From Taxillus chinensis (Eukaryota; Streptophyta; Magnoliopsida; Santalales; Loranthaceae): a stretch of 64,000 nt of DNA. The notes beneath the pieces were generated by a model that saw nothing but the letters and a program-made list of their open reading frames with translations, did no database searches and was not told the DNA's origin. Positions within the stretch are counted from its first letter, which is position 1; each line of letters starts with the position of its first letter. A program made the translations under genes and the position numbers. Shown here in pieces: positions 49,290 through 60,890 of this stretch. The stretch is from contig CM042087.1 of the NCBI GenBank assembly GCA_023512835.1, positions 45,304,249-45,368,248 on the forward strand, given 5' to 3'.

Positions 49290-50031
49290 TGATTCTTAAA
49301 TAGTAATGTGCCATGAAATGTTTATGTATTTTGGTATTTTATTTGGATATGTGATAATGAGGTATCATTAAGGGGATAGTCTTGGATTGGACATGAGATA
49401 TTGAGGTTCTACTGTGGGAACAATCCTGAAATGGACATGAGTTGTTGAGGTCCCATTGAGAGGATGGTTCAAGAATAGACCTTAGTATTGAGGTTCTATT
49501 GAGGCGATTATCTGTGAATCCTTTATGTGTTGTTTATTATCATTTTAACTACACTGCACTGCACATATTCACACCGAGCATATTGTGGAGGAGATATTGG
49601 GTTGGTTTGGGAAGTTAAAACCCCTACTGAGCTATGGTTTGCTCACCCACCTTTAATGTCTTTTTCTGCAGGACCTAACATGTATTAGGAGATTTCACCG
49701 TTATAAAAGCATGTATGTTTGATTTGTTATTTTGTTTTGAAATATTGTAATTGTTGAGACTGAGACTCATGTATTTGTCTGAAATTGGTATATTTATTTG
49801 AGATACCGTGTTTTGGGGCTGGTGACGCTATTTATTATGTGACACAGTTTTATTACATTGAGTAGTTATTGTATGGTTGCACATGTCATGTATGAAGTTG
49901 TAGTAGGTTTGAGGCAGTACCCCTAAGGGAGCCCTATTGGGTAACCATTCACCAACCTCTTGTCCTTCTAGGTGCGAGGCATGGGGCATCACTAGCTGGT
50001 TTCTCGGTATTGGAAAATCCGGAGTGTGACA
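49290..50031. mobile_element. Probable LTR fragment with 44-bp tandem repeats
   Basis: The right edge (read from the minus strand) begins TGTCACACTCCGGATTTTCC, a start typical of Gypsy-class LTRs, and it abruptly cuts a RETICULATA-like coding fragment at 50031/50032. Inside are about 3.5 tandem units of 44-46 bp (49351-49396, 49397-49440, 49441-49484 and a partial one to 49514) sharing ATTGAGGT and GGACATGA. The left boundary and target duplication were not found, so solo LTR versus partial element is open. Confidence 0.5.
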
Positions 50032-50035
50032 AGGG

Positions 50036-50278
50036 GTGGGTGGAGCCTTGTTAGGGGTCTTAAAATTGGGGATCCATCTTCTTCCTCATCTTGATCAAAC
50101 CATTGGAGAGGGCAGTCCTCGCCAACCCAATGGGGAAACCAACGGCATCAAACAAAGCCCCTTTGTACACTAAACTTCTAATTGATACATGAGCACAAAA
50201 AATGAGGATGGGACCAACTACAAGGGTGGAGAAAATGAAATCGAGCTTATTGAGCTTGAAACTGGGACGAGAGGCCAT
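50036..50278 (-). pseudogene. RETICULATA-like (DUF3411) gene fragment
   Basis: The minus-strand frame MASRPSFKLNKLDFIFSTLV, then SLVYKGALFDAVGF and TALSNGLIKMRKKMDP, closely matches the C-terminal half of RETICULATA-related proteins, which are chloroplast-envelope membrane proteins affecting leaf mesophyll. Between VVGPILIF and the YKGA part the usual membrane segment is missing. After KMDP one extra C shifts the frame to a stop (50060); in the next frame the family sequence continues as NFKTPNKAPPT until the LTR edge at 50032. The upstream and downstream parts of the gene are absent. This is a dead, truncated copy. Confidence 0.8.
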
Positions 50279-51057
50279 GTCCCTGTGTGGTTGCTACTTG
50301 TGCTGCAAAAGGTGTTGAAGAACATGACCCCCCTTGTTGTCTTAGGATTCGCATAACACCTTCACGATGTCCCTACCGGTGAATGCGCTCCACCACCATT
50401 GAGCCCACAAGGGTTGCAGGTATCTCAACACACATGACATGTACATTCATTGTTTATAATAAATATTATATACGTCCCTAAAATAGAGAACATGATTGAA
50501 ATAGGTAGTATAAAAATAGTTAGTTAAAATAGAGAGATTAAAGCATTTATAACCCATTAACTATAGTAAGATATGATTGAAATTGTTCTCAAATGGTTTA
50601 GGTAAATCTATAGCAAAAATAAAAAAAAATAAATATAACTTTTACTTTTGTTTTAGATGATCTTACCATGTCAGCAAATAAGAGAAAATTCACATTCAAT
50701 CCTTCAGGCTTGCATTCCCGTGCCCCAAGCTCTACCCGTCACGCCCCCCCTCTCCAAGCCGCTACCAGTCACGCGTAGTCTTCCATTAGGAATTTAAAAT
50801 TTAGAAAAAGTAATACAGTGATAGATTGAGAAAAATAATTATTAAATAAAAAAATAAAAAGTATATTAGTTAGTTAAAGTCTTATTGTATCAAGCTAAAA
50901 TGAATAATGCTAATTAAATTATTATTATTATTTTTTAAAAGTTTTTATTCGATTCGTTTCCTACACAATCCGCACACCTGACTGACCTGAGCTCAAATCG
51001 AATGCCGAATCGCCGACCTCCATCGCCATAGCTAAAATAATAAGAAGAGAGATATCA

Positions 51058-51059
<2 letters not shown>
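50279..51059. other. Intergenic DNA before WDR11
   Basis: No gene is recognised. Antisense to the pseudogene's 5' side, 50279-50440 shows no family match, so the fragment probably does not extend further. AT-rich DNA with small GC-rich patches follows, including one near 50700-50780, up to the CT repeat at 51060. Confidence 0.45.

Positions 51060-51091
<32 letters not shown>
51060..51091 (+). repeat. (CT)16 tract in the WDR11 leader
   Basis: A perfect CT run ends 44 bp before the start codon at 51136, within the probable 5' untranslated region. Together with the CT-rich DNA before the YABBY and KIX starts, this is a third gene here with such a leader. Confidence 0.9.
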
Positions 51092-51094
<3 letters not shown>

Positions 51095-51135
51095 CTCGCG
51101 CCAATCCGAAGGTAGTTTAGCCTGGTGGGCCAAGA

Positions 51136-54100
51136 ATGTCGATCCCGGCACCGCCGCCTTCGCCGTTGCCGCACGAGTTATGGGACTGCATGCTCCCGGG
51201 CCCACCTAGTCGCAACAACGGTGGATCAGCCGATCTCAGCCCCTACGGCCTCCTCGCATTCGCTGCCGGCAGCAGCGTCGCCGTCATCGATTCCCGCTCC
51301 ATGCAGCTCATCTCCGTCCTACCCATGCCCCCTCCAGGCGGTGGCGCCGGCGCTTCCTCCTCACTCTCCCCCTTCGTCACCGCCGTTCGCTGGACCCCAC
51401 AGCCTCTCCGCCGCGACCTACTCACCCAGGAGCCCTCCAATTCCCACCTCCTCTTGGCTGCCGGCGACCGTCAGGGCCGCATCGCCCTCTTCGACTTCCG
51501 CCTCCGCTCCGTCCTCCTCTGGTTTGACCCCTCCTCCGAGGATCGGACCTCCAAGTTGGGGATACAAGACCTCTGCTGGATCCAGGCCCGACCGGACTCC
51601 TGGATCCTAGCCGCTCTTTGCGGCGCCTCCCTACTCTCCCTTTACTCCGCCGTCACTGGCAGATGCTTCTGGAAATACGACGCCTCACCGGAGTTCTTCT
51701 CCTGCATCCGTCGCGACCCCTTTGATTCGCGCCATTTCTGCGCCCTGGGGCTTAAGGGGTTTCTCTTGTCCGCCACAGTCCTCGGCGACACCGAAGCCGA
51801 TGTCGTGATCACGGAGCTACTAATCAGGAACGATTCAAGTGAGTTGCAGAAATTGGAGAGAGACACCGCCGCGAATGGTTCGGGTTCGCCGGCATTGTCT
51901 GTGTTTCCGCTCTACATGGTGAGGTTTGCTTTCTCGCCACAATGGAAGCACATTTTGTTTGTGACGTTCCCTAGAGAGTTGGTGGTGTTTGATTTACAGT
52001 ACGAGGCGCCTCTCTTCGCTGCGTCCCTGCCCCGCGGTTGTGGTAAGTTTTTGGATGTGTTTCCCGATCCAAACAGCGAGTTGCTCTACTGTGCCCACCT
52101 TGATGGGAGGCTCAGCACCTGGAAACGGAAAGAGTAAGTGTTGTCTTTTGATTAATTTGTTGGTTTTATGGGTATACGAATTGTCCACAGTTGATAATGG
52201 GTTTGATATGTTTATAAATTTGTTCAGAATTGAGAATAACACCAATGCTCTAAAAAGAACTATTGCAATCAGGCTTTTCTCTCTCTCAAGACACTAGTTT
52301 CATGTTCACATTGAAATATAGTGGGAGGGAAGTGTGATGACTTGTGAGGGCAGCAATCCACAGAGATGGATGACCGTGGCTGTAAAGCTGTGCCGGAGCC
52401 TTAAAATTTTACTTGTAATTGATGTTGGATATACCTAAAATTATAGTCATGCAAGATCATGCCATTCTCTCCACAATTTTAGTTTGGCTTGTTTCCATTA
52501 ACGCACTTTCGCATGTAGTTCTGTTGTCAGTGGACTGCAATACTAATTATTCTTATATTTTATTAGATACTAGCGGTAAGAAATGGTATGCGTAATATAA
52601 GTTTTGGATAGGAATGAGTAAATCCATTTTGATGATTTGATATGATTACTTGTTTTGGTTTTGTATATTCAACCCCTTCAAAATGTTTTTGTTTTGTTTT
52701 TTTTATTTTTCTTTATGGTTTTTGTTGGTAGATATCAACCTCTTATTTCATTTTAATTGATGTTTAGTCATACATCATCACGTGATTCTTGATGCTGTTA
52801 TAGATAATGAAAATTGAGTGAAGTACTAATTTATTATCTCTTGAAGAAGTTTGAAAGCTGCTGAAGGCACTGTTTAGTGTATAATTGTTTTTGCACTTTC
52901 ATGATGACAATTTCAGTCGGCCAAATTCTTGCTTATCTGATGAGTTAATGATCTTTTATGAATGACACATTACAAATTAACATTAATTGTTTTAATAAAA
53001 TTTTGCATGTTATAACAGAGGAGAACAGGTGCACATGATGTGTACGATGGAAGAGTTGATGCCCTCAATTGGCACCTCTGTCCCTTCTCCTTCCATTCTT
53101 GCTGTGACCATCTGCCTGTCAGATTCCACTCTCCAAAATGTGGGCAAGCTTTATGTTGATGCATGCGGCCCTTCTCCTGATTTGGATTTTGACACTCCTT
53201 TGGATTTTTGGGATGAACCTCTTCTTGTTTCCAAGACACATTTAATCTCCATCTCTGATGATGGAAAAATATGGAATTGGCTCCTGACTGCTGAAGGGCC
53301 TGAAGATGCTCCAAAAAATACTGCAGATGCAGTCACTGTTTCTGATGATAGAGATGTGGTGGTTACAAATATAGATGCCAGTGGTGATGGACCTGCACTG
53401 GAATCAATTGCACAAAGCCCCAAAGTACTTAGCAGCCGAAGTCGCCCCTTAAACACAATAATGGGTCAGGCATATACTTCATTTAAGGTTGGTTAAGGAT
53501 TTTGTTTTTACAGATCCTTTTCAATTCCTACTTGCTGCTTATTGGCTGAAGACAACAATATTTTGTGGCACAAATTCATGATATGTTTGCATAATTATTT
53601 AAGAATAATTTGGATTTCCTGCCAGTGTTATGCAGTTTATTTGAACCTTTTATATTCCCACCAAATAAATAATTAAATTTAAATATAAAGAATAATAAAG
53701 TTAGTGTAAAAAGAAAACAGTTGAAAGAAAGATTTATCCTTCTTGTAACTACTTGATTATTATGGAGGAAATGAAGTTTATGGTTTTGAATGGGACCAAG
53801 TCTTCTGATCATGCTTATAACATTTGATTATCTGACACAGTTGCTCTACTCTCAAGGTCCTGACCTGAGTGAACCGGTTGGTAGTGTTGAAGGGCTTCAT
53901 TTAGCATTCTAGACTGTGACAGGTTGAATGTCTTTTCAGTAACTTTCTATGTTGAGTTCTTTTCATGTTAGGGTATTTTAGAGATTTACCTTTTAAACTT
54001 GTTCATAATGACTGTATTTATATATTATTAACGCAGTTTGAATAATTCAGTAGTCTGTATTCAAGGTTATACTGGTTCATTTATTAACATGGGAGCTGCT

Positions 54101-57100
54101 TTTAAGCTGTCAAACTGTTAGTCCCTTGATTTTGCATGGAAGTTAAGTTGCTATTGGCCTTCCATACAAGTAATGTCTTTTTTGAACTAGTATGAGATTT
54201 GAAGGTGGAGTTCTGACAATGACTTAAGGAACTGTTCGATTTTGTCACCTATTGTGTGGGCTTTTATTAATTATGAATCCCTTCGCTTATTTGCCCCATA
54301 TAATATTGTGATTAGTATTGTCTAAATATAATGAAAATTTCACCTTTGGAGCTAATGTAATCATATAGTATTAATAATTTCTGTCTAGTCCTTTTGTTAA
54401 TTTATTAGACACAGGAACTCATTGAAAGGGCAATCATAGTTTTCTCTTTTCAATTTCCGTTCTTTGCAGATATGTTTGGTTGGACAACTTCATCTTCTCT
54501 CTTCGACGGTGACTATGCTTGCAGTACCAACCCCTTCTTTAACAGCTACTCTTGCACGTGAGTTCATTTTGTGTTGAGATACTAATTTATGAATTTTTAT
54601 TAATAAGCCAGTATTGTGCATAAAATTTGTGTGGCATCTCTTTAATGAATTCTTGACATCATCAAAGGTGGGGGGAATAATCCTGCTGTAGCGGTTCCTC
54701 TGGTTGCACTGGGAACTCAAAGCGGGACAATTGATGTTATTGATGTTTCTGCCAATGCTGTTGCAGCAAGTTTTTCTGTTCACAGTAATGTTGTTAGGGG
54801 ATTGAGGTTTCTTGGGAATTCTAGGTTGGTGTCATTCTCTTATATACAGGTAAGTAGAATATTTTCTTTTGAATGCTACTCATTTTGCTTGTAGTTCTCT
54901 AAACTTTGATTTATATGCAATTTTTGGTTCCTGGGCTGATAGATACAAATGCTTTGACATGCAGGTGAGTGAGAAAACTGGAGGGTACATAAACAAACTT
55001 GTTGTGACTTGTCTCAGAAGTGGTCTTAACCGAAACTTTCGAGTTTTACAGAAACCAGAACGTGCCCCTATAAGAGCTTTAAGGGCTTCTTCATCTGGAA
55101 GGTGTTCGTTCTTTCTTATATAACATTCAAAAGCTTTTTGATTTCATGATTCTACATATTATAGAAGTTTCATAGTTGAAATTGAATTTCTGGATGTTTA
55201 ATCAATATATTAATAATTTTACTAGCAATTTTAACATAAAAAAGTGGAGATAATTTTTGATAGTTTTGGCTTCATCAATGCTATAGTATTTTATTATCAT
55301 TCTCATAGAGGATATCAAATGATTTTTTAGTCCAAGAAAACATACATATGTTCACACAGGGATGTAATTTTATTTTATTTGTGAGACATAAATGATGCTG
55401 GTTGAGTGCCGATTGACAGGATGAAAGTGATTTTACTTTTTTAAAGGTGGCCGATTTACTTTGATTAAGAGTACTCTCTCTAATTTGCCCACTTATTTTC
55501 TTTCCCATTTTTATTCTTGCTTTAGTTGCTTCTTGGCTTAAAGAAATTTAGAGGAACTTTCTTTGGGGTTCCGTGGTGGGTGAGACAATGATCCACTTGG
55601 TTAATTGGGTGGAGCTGTGTCATCCCCTCTCGTGCGGTGGTCTTGCTATCAAGTAACTCTGGCATTTTAATGAAGCATTGCTAGGGAAGTTGTTGTGGTG
55701 ATTTGGTGGGCTTTGAAGGTCATTAAGGGGCCTCAAGGTGTGGGTTTGTGGAAATTTATTCGCTCCCGTTGGGCTCAGTTCTCCATCTTTGTTACTTTCG
55801 AAGTGGGAGATGGTTCTTCTATTTGGTGTATGGTGTGTTGAGGGCTCTTTGAAATTGGCCTAATCTGAGTTGTACCATCTTGCTTGTAGGCAGGATACTT
55901 TTGCGGCTGATTGTACTATTGTTTGGGCTTCAACCGTGCAGTGGGAGGTTCACTTTTCTTGGTTTGCCTAGGATTGGGAGCTTGAAGCCTTCGCTTCATT
56001 ATTTGACTTATTATATTCAATTCAAACCCATCCTTCTGCGGTTGATAAGATGTGTGGGCTTCTTTATCGTTATGAAGGATTTTAGGTCAAGTCATTCTAT
56101 TATCTATTAACCCACGATGAGTCGGGGTTGTTTCTTTGGAGGAGTGTTTGAAAGGCTAAGATTTTCCCAAGGGTAGCTTTTTTTGCTTGGGCTGCAATGT
56201 TAGGGAAGATCTTAACAACTAATAATGTTTGGCAACATGGCTTGGTTGCTATTAGTTGGCTTTACATGTATAAAGCGGCGAGGGAATCTGTTGACCGTCT
56301 CTTTTTTTCCTGTCATGTTGCTTGGATGCTTTAGGACTTGGTTTTGAGGTTGTTTGGCCTTTAATAAGTAATGCCTTGGTCTCTATTGCCTTTTTTCTTT
56401 GGGTGGTCCAGCCAAGTAGGGCAGAACTCAGTTATTTGGTGTGCTATTCATCACTGTATTATTAGGTGTTTATGGCACGAGCAGAATGTAAGATTCTGTG
56501 AGAATGTCGAGCACACTTTGACAAAGTTCAAAAATATGTGAGGCGGGAATAGTACGGCCGAAGCCGTACAGATATTCGGGCACCTCAGTACGGTCAAAGC
56601 AGTCGTCTCAATCTTAAACAATAAAATTTATGTTAAAAATATTATCATATTAAAAATAAAAATTTCTTCACACACCTTTTATAGAAATTAAGTCTTTATA
56701 GTCAATTTTAAATATTCAATAAAATAAAATAATTTGAGGTCTTGGATAGACACTCTAATTTTCATTGAATAGAGTGTTATCCATATCTAATGGTTGAAAT
56801 TTTGAATTCCAAAATGATTTTTTCACTAGAAAGGTGCAAGGTCTTGAAACACACATTCCAAAATGGTATTTGCACTTAAGGCGCAATGAATATCTTATCG
56901 CTTTAAGCGCAAAGTGCATGTTATAAAAGAAATATATATTATTCATAAATAATAATTTATCAAATAAAATATATACAAATCATCTTCATTACAACTACTA
57001 TTATAAATTCATCAAATTTTATTTTTATTATCAAATTGTAATAATCTATCAAATAAAATGTCTATTGATCACAGATTTACGAGTTAATATCTGAAATAAA

Positions 57101-60100
57101 TATAATTTATTATTTAATATTCACATATTCACATCATCTATATTGAGTTGTTGAGAAAACACTTGGAGAAATAATTTTATTATTTAATATTATTGACACA
57201 GACAATTGTTTATTATTTGTTATGCGAACACCTAGCAGCGGCAACGAGGAAGAGAAATGAAGAGAAACGACAGCAGAGGTTGTCGTTGCCGATCGTGGAC
57301 CAGAGGTCGTTGTCCCCGATTGTGGACCAGAGTTTACCCGTCGTTGAGGTCTTTCGTTGATGGCGTGATCACATTCAATCGTCTGGCATCAGACAATCGA
57401 AGATGGCATCAGATTAATCCGTAATGAAGTATTTATATTTTATACCTCGATTTTTTTAACTTAAGCTATACGCCACCTCAACCCGTAACGCGACTGAGGT
57501 GGGCGTTCCAACGATGAGGCAGTTGCCTCGATTGTCCAAAACGAGCTTTGCAGATTGTCTAGCTTAGTGCATCTGTGTTGGGACACCTGGCTACCAAGGC
57601 GGCGAGGCGCTGTATTGAGGCGGCGTCTCAGATTGTATTTTCGAACGATGCACTTTGAAGGTGTTCAAAATTTATTTTTTTTGCATCCTTTTTGAATTGG
57701 ATGTTGATTTTGGGATGCTATTCTTTATATTTTGCATTTGATGTTGATGTGTGCTCTTTTTGAGTTGGATTTGTTTTTTGTTTTTTACTTTTTGTTATAA
57801 TTTTCTCCCTTGTGCATTTGGTGTTCTTAATAAATTATTACTTATCTATAAAATAAAATGAAATAAAATAAATGATACCGGATCATAACTTTTTGAAGCA
57901 TTTTGTAGCAAGAGGTCAACTTGCAAGGTTTGAAAATATGGGTTGAGGTGTTGCCTTGCCCGCCTCGAATGTAACCCACCTAGAGGCGCCACTCCATAGT
58001 TCACCCCAGCCAACACTTGCCTCATTCGAGTGAGGCAGGCTGAAGCGGCCCGTTCCGCTGCCTCATCATGGATACGGTATAAGGCTTTCGTGTCGATGCA
58101 GACATATTTACACAGGTTTTAAAAAATAGGGCTATCCTCTGCTGAACTCTCTTGTGGAAGCTTCCTCTCCCAGCATTGATTAGCCTCCTCTCCAGTGTCG
58201 ATCATCCTCCTCTCCTAGCATTGAGGCTTCTGCCTCCTTCATCGTCATCAATCGTCGTACAAAAAGTAGCAGCGGCATCGATCATCAAAGTCAAAGTAGT
58301 AACGACGTCGATAGTCAATCCTCCTCTCTTCGTGGTCAAAATCATCATCGATTGTCGATCCTCTCATTTTCTTTGTTGTCGTTGAAGCCTCTCTTGCCAC
58401 TTTTTTTGCTTGATCATTGTCTCTCTCTCGACTATTCTAGTGGATTTGTCGTGGTCGTCTGTGTTCTCTTTATCCTTTTTACTGTTTCTTGACATCACTA
58501 TGTTCATTTAAATTCGGTGATATAAATTTTTGTTGTTATAACTTGATTAATTTACATTTTGTGATTAATTTGTTGTGGTAGTGATTAAATAAATTAGTGC
58601 TAATTTATTTAAATTCTATTAGTGTTTTATTTTGTTGTGGCAGTGAGGCACTCATTTCGATATAGGGCATGAGATCCGTACCATATCGCATTTCATATTT
58701 TTGAACCTTCGTTGTATTTGTTTTGCTACAATGGTTGAGATATTAAGGGATTGGAAAAAACATTTATTAGGATTTTGAGCTTATAGAAGCGACATAATTT
58801 TTTTCTTAAATTTACTGATTTGTCATTGAAACTCCATCTTTATGAAAAAATTGATACTCTTAAAATTTTTATTATGGGTCCAACCTTTTTCTTTCGTTTA
58901 ATGAATTTCCAATAACAATTTATAATGAAAAAAATTATATCATTCAGGTATCTTCTAATTTTGTTTCGCGATGCGCCTGTCGAGGTGTGGGCAATGACAA
59001 AGAATCCCCTTTTGGTAAGTTGGTTATTTTATTTCCTTTGCTGGTTTGTTAGAGATATAATATTAGTCTATTTGATATGACCAAGTTTAATAGAAATTTA
59101 GGATGTTTTTACGTTTGTTAAGGTTTCCATACTGCAAAACTTTACATATTGACGATAATTGAAATCTATTACAAATATAAGTGGTCCAAATTCTACTAGA
59201 TTATGTGCTCAGTGTCATTACTCTCCCTCTTGCTAACATGTTAACATGTGATTGACACCTTGGATATCAAAGGTTGATTCTAGGGGTTCGCATTACAAAA
59301 AAATTGGCGTATGGTGGCAACAACATTGGCCAGTGGACATGAACCCAATTATGCTTCTCTAATTTTGTTTCTTTATCACATTTTCTTATTTGAATGCATT
59401 GTTGAAGCGAATAATATTATTATGTAACCACATAATGTGTAGAGTGATATTTATTTAGGTTTTCCTTAATACTTTATCTATTGTTGTTGTTGGTTATATA
59501 AATATAAAATTTATAAAAATAAGTATTATTAAAAGCACTGGTGGCAAATTACAAGGAACAAGAGAAATAAGTAGTAAAAAAAGATCCAAAGGTGGTCCAA
59601 TCAAGGGCAGTGCAGCAAAAGGTGGTCAATTTGTTCCACTGCACCTTGTTTATGTCTATTGTAGCATATCTCGGTTGGAGTATAATGTGGGTAGGGATGG
59701 CAAAATGAACCCGTCCTACCTCAATTTGACTTGTTTTGATAAGCCATTAGGTCGGATTCGGGTCTTGTCAGAACCGGCCTGACTCAGAATTTTTAAAGAA
59801 ATATAAGGAAAAAAATACCGACCCGACGTGACTGCCTCGATTCGATCCGCCCAAACCCTGAGTCGGGTTCGGGTTGGACTATATGTTTTTGGGTAGGATT
59901 TGAGTTGGAAAGTTTCTGGCTCCAATCTGATCTGTTGCCATCCCTAAATGTGGGATCTACATGATTTTTTTACTTATCTATTTTCACTAATATCCTGGAG
60001 ACAAAATCTGGTGGGGAATTAAATGGATGGCGCGAAATTACATTATGTCTGCACTCTTATTAATTATGGAAGAATGGGACTTGAAAATATATTTCATGTG

Positions 60101-60890
60101 AAGAGAATATTTTCAGTTACTATATCTATTACTCATCAATCTTGTGCTTTTGTGTGTTTACATACACGAGTTTTGCATATAAGAAGTGGATGCATGTATG
60201 CAATGCACATGTGATTTATCACATTCTCTTGCCATATATTCTGTATTTCTGTTTAAAGTTATTGTCTTCTATTATAGATATTTAGCATAGTTCACTTCAC
60301 TATGTAGCTTAGGTCATTAGCTCTTCCTTTCACGGTAATAGAATGGACACTTCCGACAGCCCCAAGACCAGCTCAAATTGGACCTTCTAAGCAATCGTCA
60401 TCCTCTTCTAAAAATCCTGCTGCTGTGACGTCCAATGAGGCATCTTCAACAGATTCTAGTAAGCTCTGACCATGGTAATATGATTTAAACTGTTGTAACT
60501 CTCTGTTTCTGGGTCAAGCTTAAACATCAAAATAATGTACCTTTGCAGAGGTGAACTCTGATGGATCCCAAGATGACATGTCGGAGAGTTTTGCATTTGC
60601 ACTTGTAAATGGTGCACTTGGAGTATTTGAGGTGCATGGTCGAAGAATTCGTGACTTTAGGTGCAGTTTCTTCTCTTAATCTGGGCTCATGATATTAGAC
60701 GATTATTATTGTTATTATTAGTGCGTTACTACAGAAAATATTTGTATTGAGAACGGAATTGAATTTATATTTAAGTAATTATTTAGCTTATGATATGTTA
60801 AACTTTTTTTTCAGACCAAAATGGCCTTCATCTTCATTTGTTTCATCGGATGGATTGGTTACAGCTATGGCTTACCGCTTGCCTCATGTG
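51136..60890 (+). CDS. WDR11: WDR11-like WD40 protein, 5' part
   Basis: Nine exons join in frame: 51136-52133, 53019-53487, 54470-54557, 54668-54849, 54965-55101, 58948-59014, 60308-60458, 60549-60660 and 60815-60890, giving 760 codons so far. The expected next residues (VMGDRSGN) are not found before 64000, so the gene runs off the window; plant homologues are about 1,300 residues. Family-matching stretches include PYGLLAFAAGSSVAVIDSRS, LLAAGDRQGRIALFDFR, KRKEGEQVHMMCTMEELMPS, LFRDAPVEVWAMTKNP and SFAFALVNGALGVFEVHGRR, the last two being characteristic of WDR11. Human WDR11 forms two beta-propellers and acts in endosome-to-trans-Golgi vesicle capture; the plant role is little known. All nine splice junctions obey GT/AG. 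Exon 1 is GC-rich and intronless for 998 bp. Introns 5 and 6 and the one after exon 9 are long because of transposons. Confidence 0.93.
55560..56540 (+). mobile_element. LINE relic in WDR11 intron 5
   Basis: In broken plus-strand frames the segment reads VNWVELCHPLSCGGLAIK, then EALLGKLLW, GVGLWKFIRSRWAQFS, FEVGDGSSI, and IFPRVAFFAWAAMLGKILTT, and ends with HEQNVRFCENVEHTLTKFKN. This is the end of a plant LINE reverse transcriptase followed by its zinc-binding (zf-RVT) domain. There are many stops and frameshifts, so it is inactive. It lies in the same orientation as the gene. Confidence 0.8.
56526..58706. mobile_element. Possible 2.2-kb element with inverted ends
   Basis: GTTCAAAAATATG (56526-56538) is exactly inverted at 58694-58706, and TACGG follows both within about 30 bp. 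The interior has GAGGCGG/CGCCTC-rich stretches at about 57460-57640 and 57930-58080. The left end directly abuts the LINE relic, so insertion into it is possible. No target duplication is seen and no transposase frame is found, so the call is tentative. Confidence 0.35.
59692..59946. mobile_element. hAT-type MITE in WDR11 intron 6
   Basis: A 255-bp element with ends TAGGGATGGCAA, inverted at the right, flanked by the exact 8-bp duplication AATGTGGG (59684-59691 and 59947-59954). The subterminal DNA has repeated GGGTCGG/CGGGT motifs. It is non-coding and non-autonomous. It lies between exons 6 and 7 of the WDR11 gene and leaves splice sites untouched. Confidence 0.9.

Noticed and set aside
51125..51610. 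A 161-codon frame overlapping WDR11 exon 1 in another phase
   Set aside because: The WDR11 frame has family matches and proper splice joins; this one is a GC-rich shadow.
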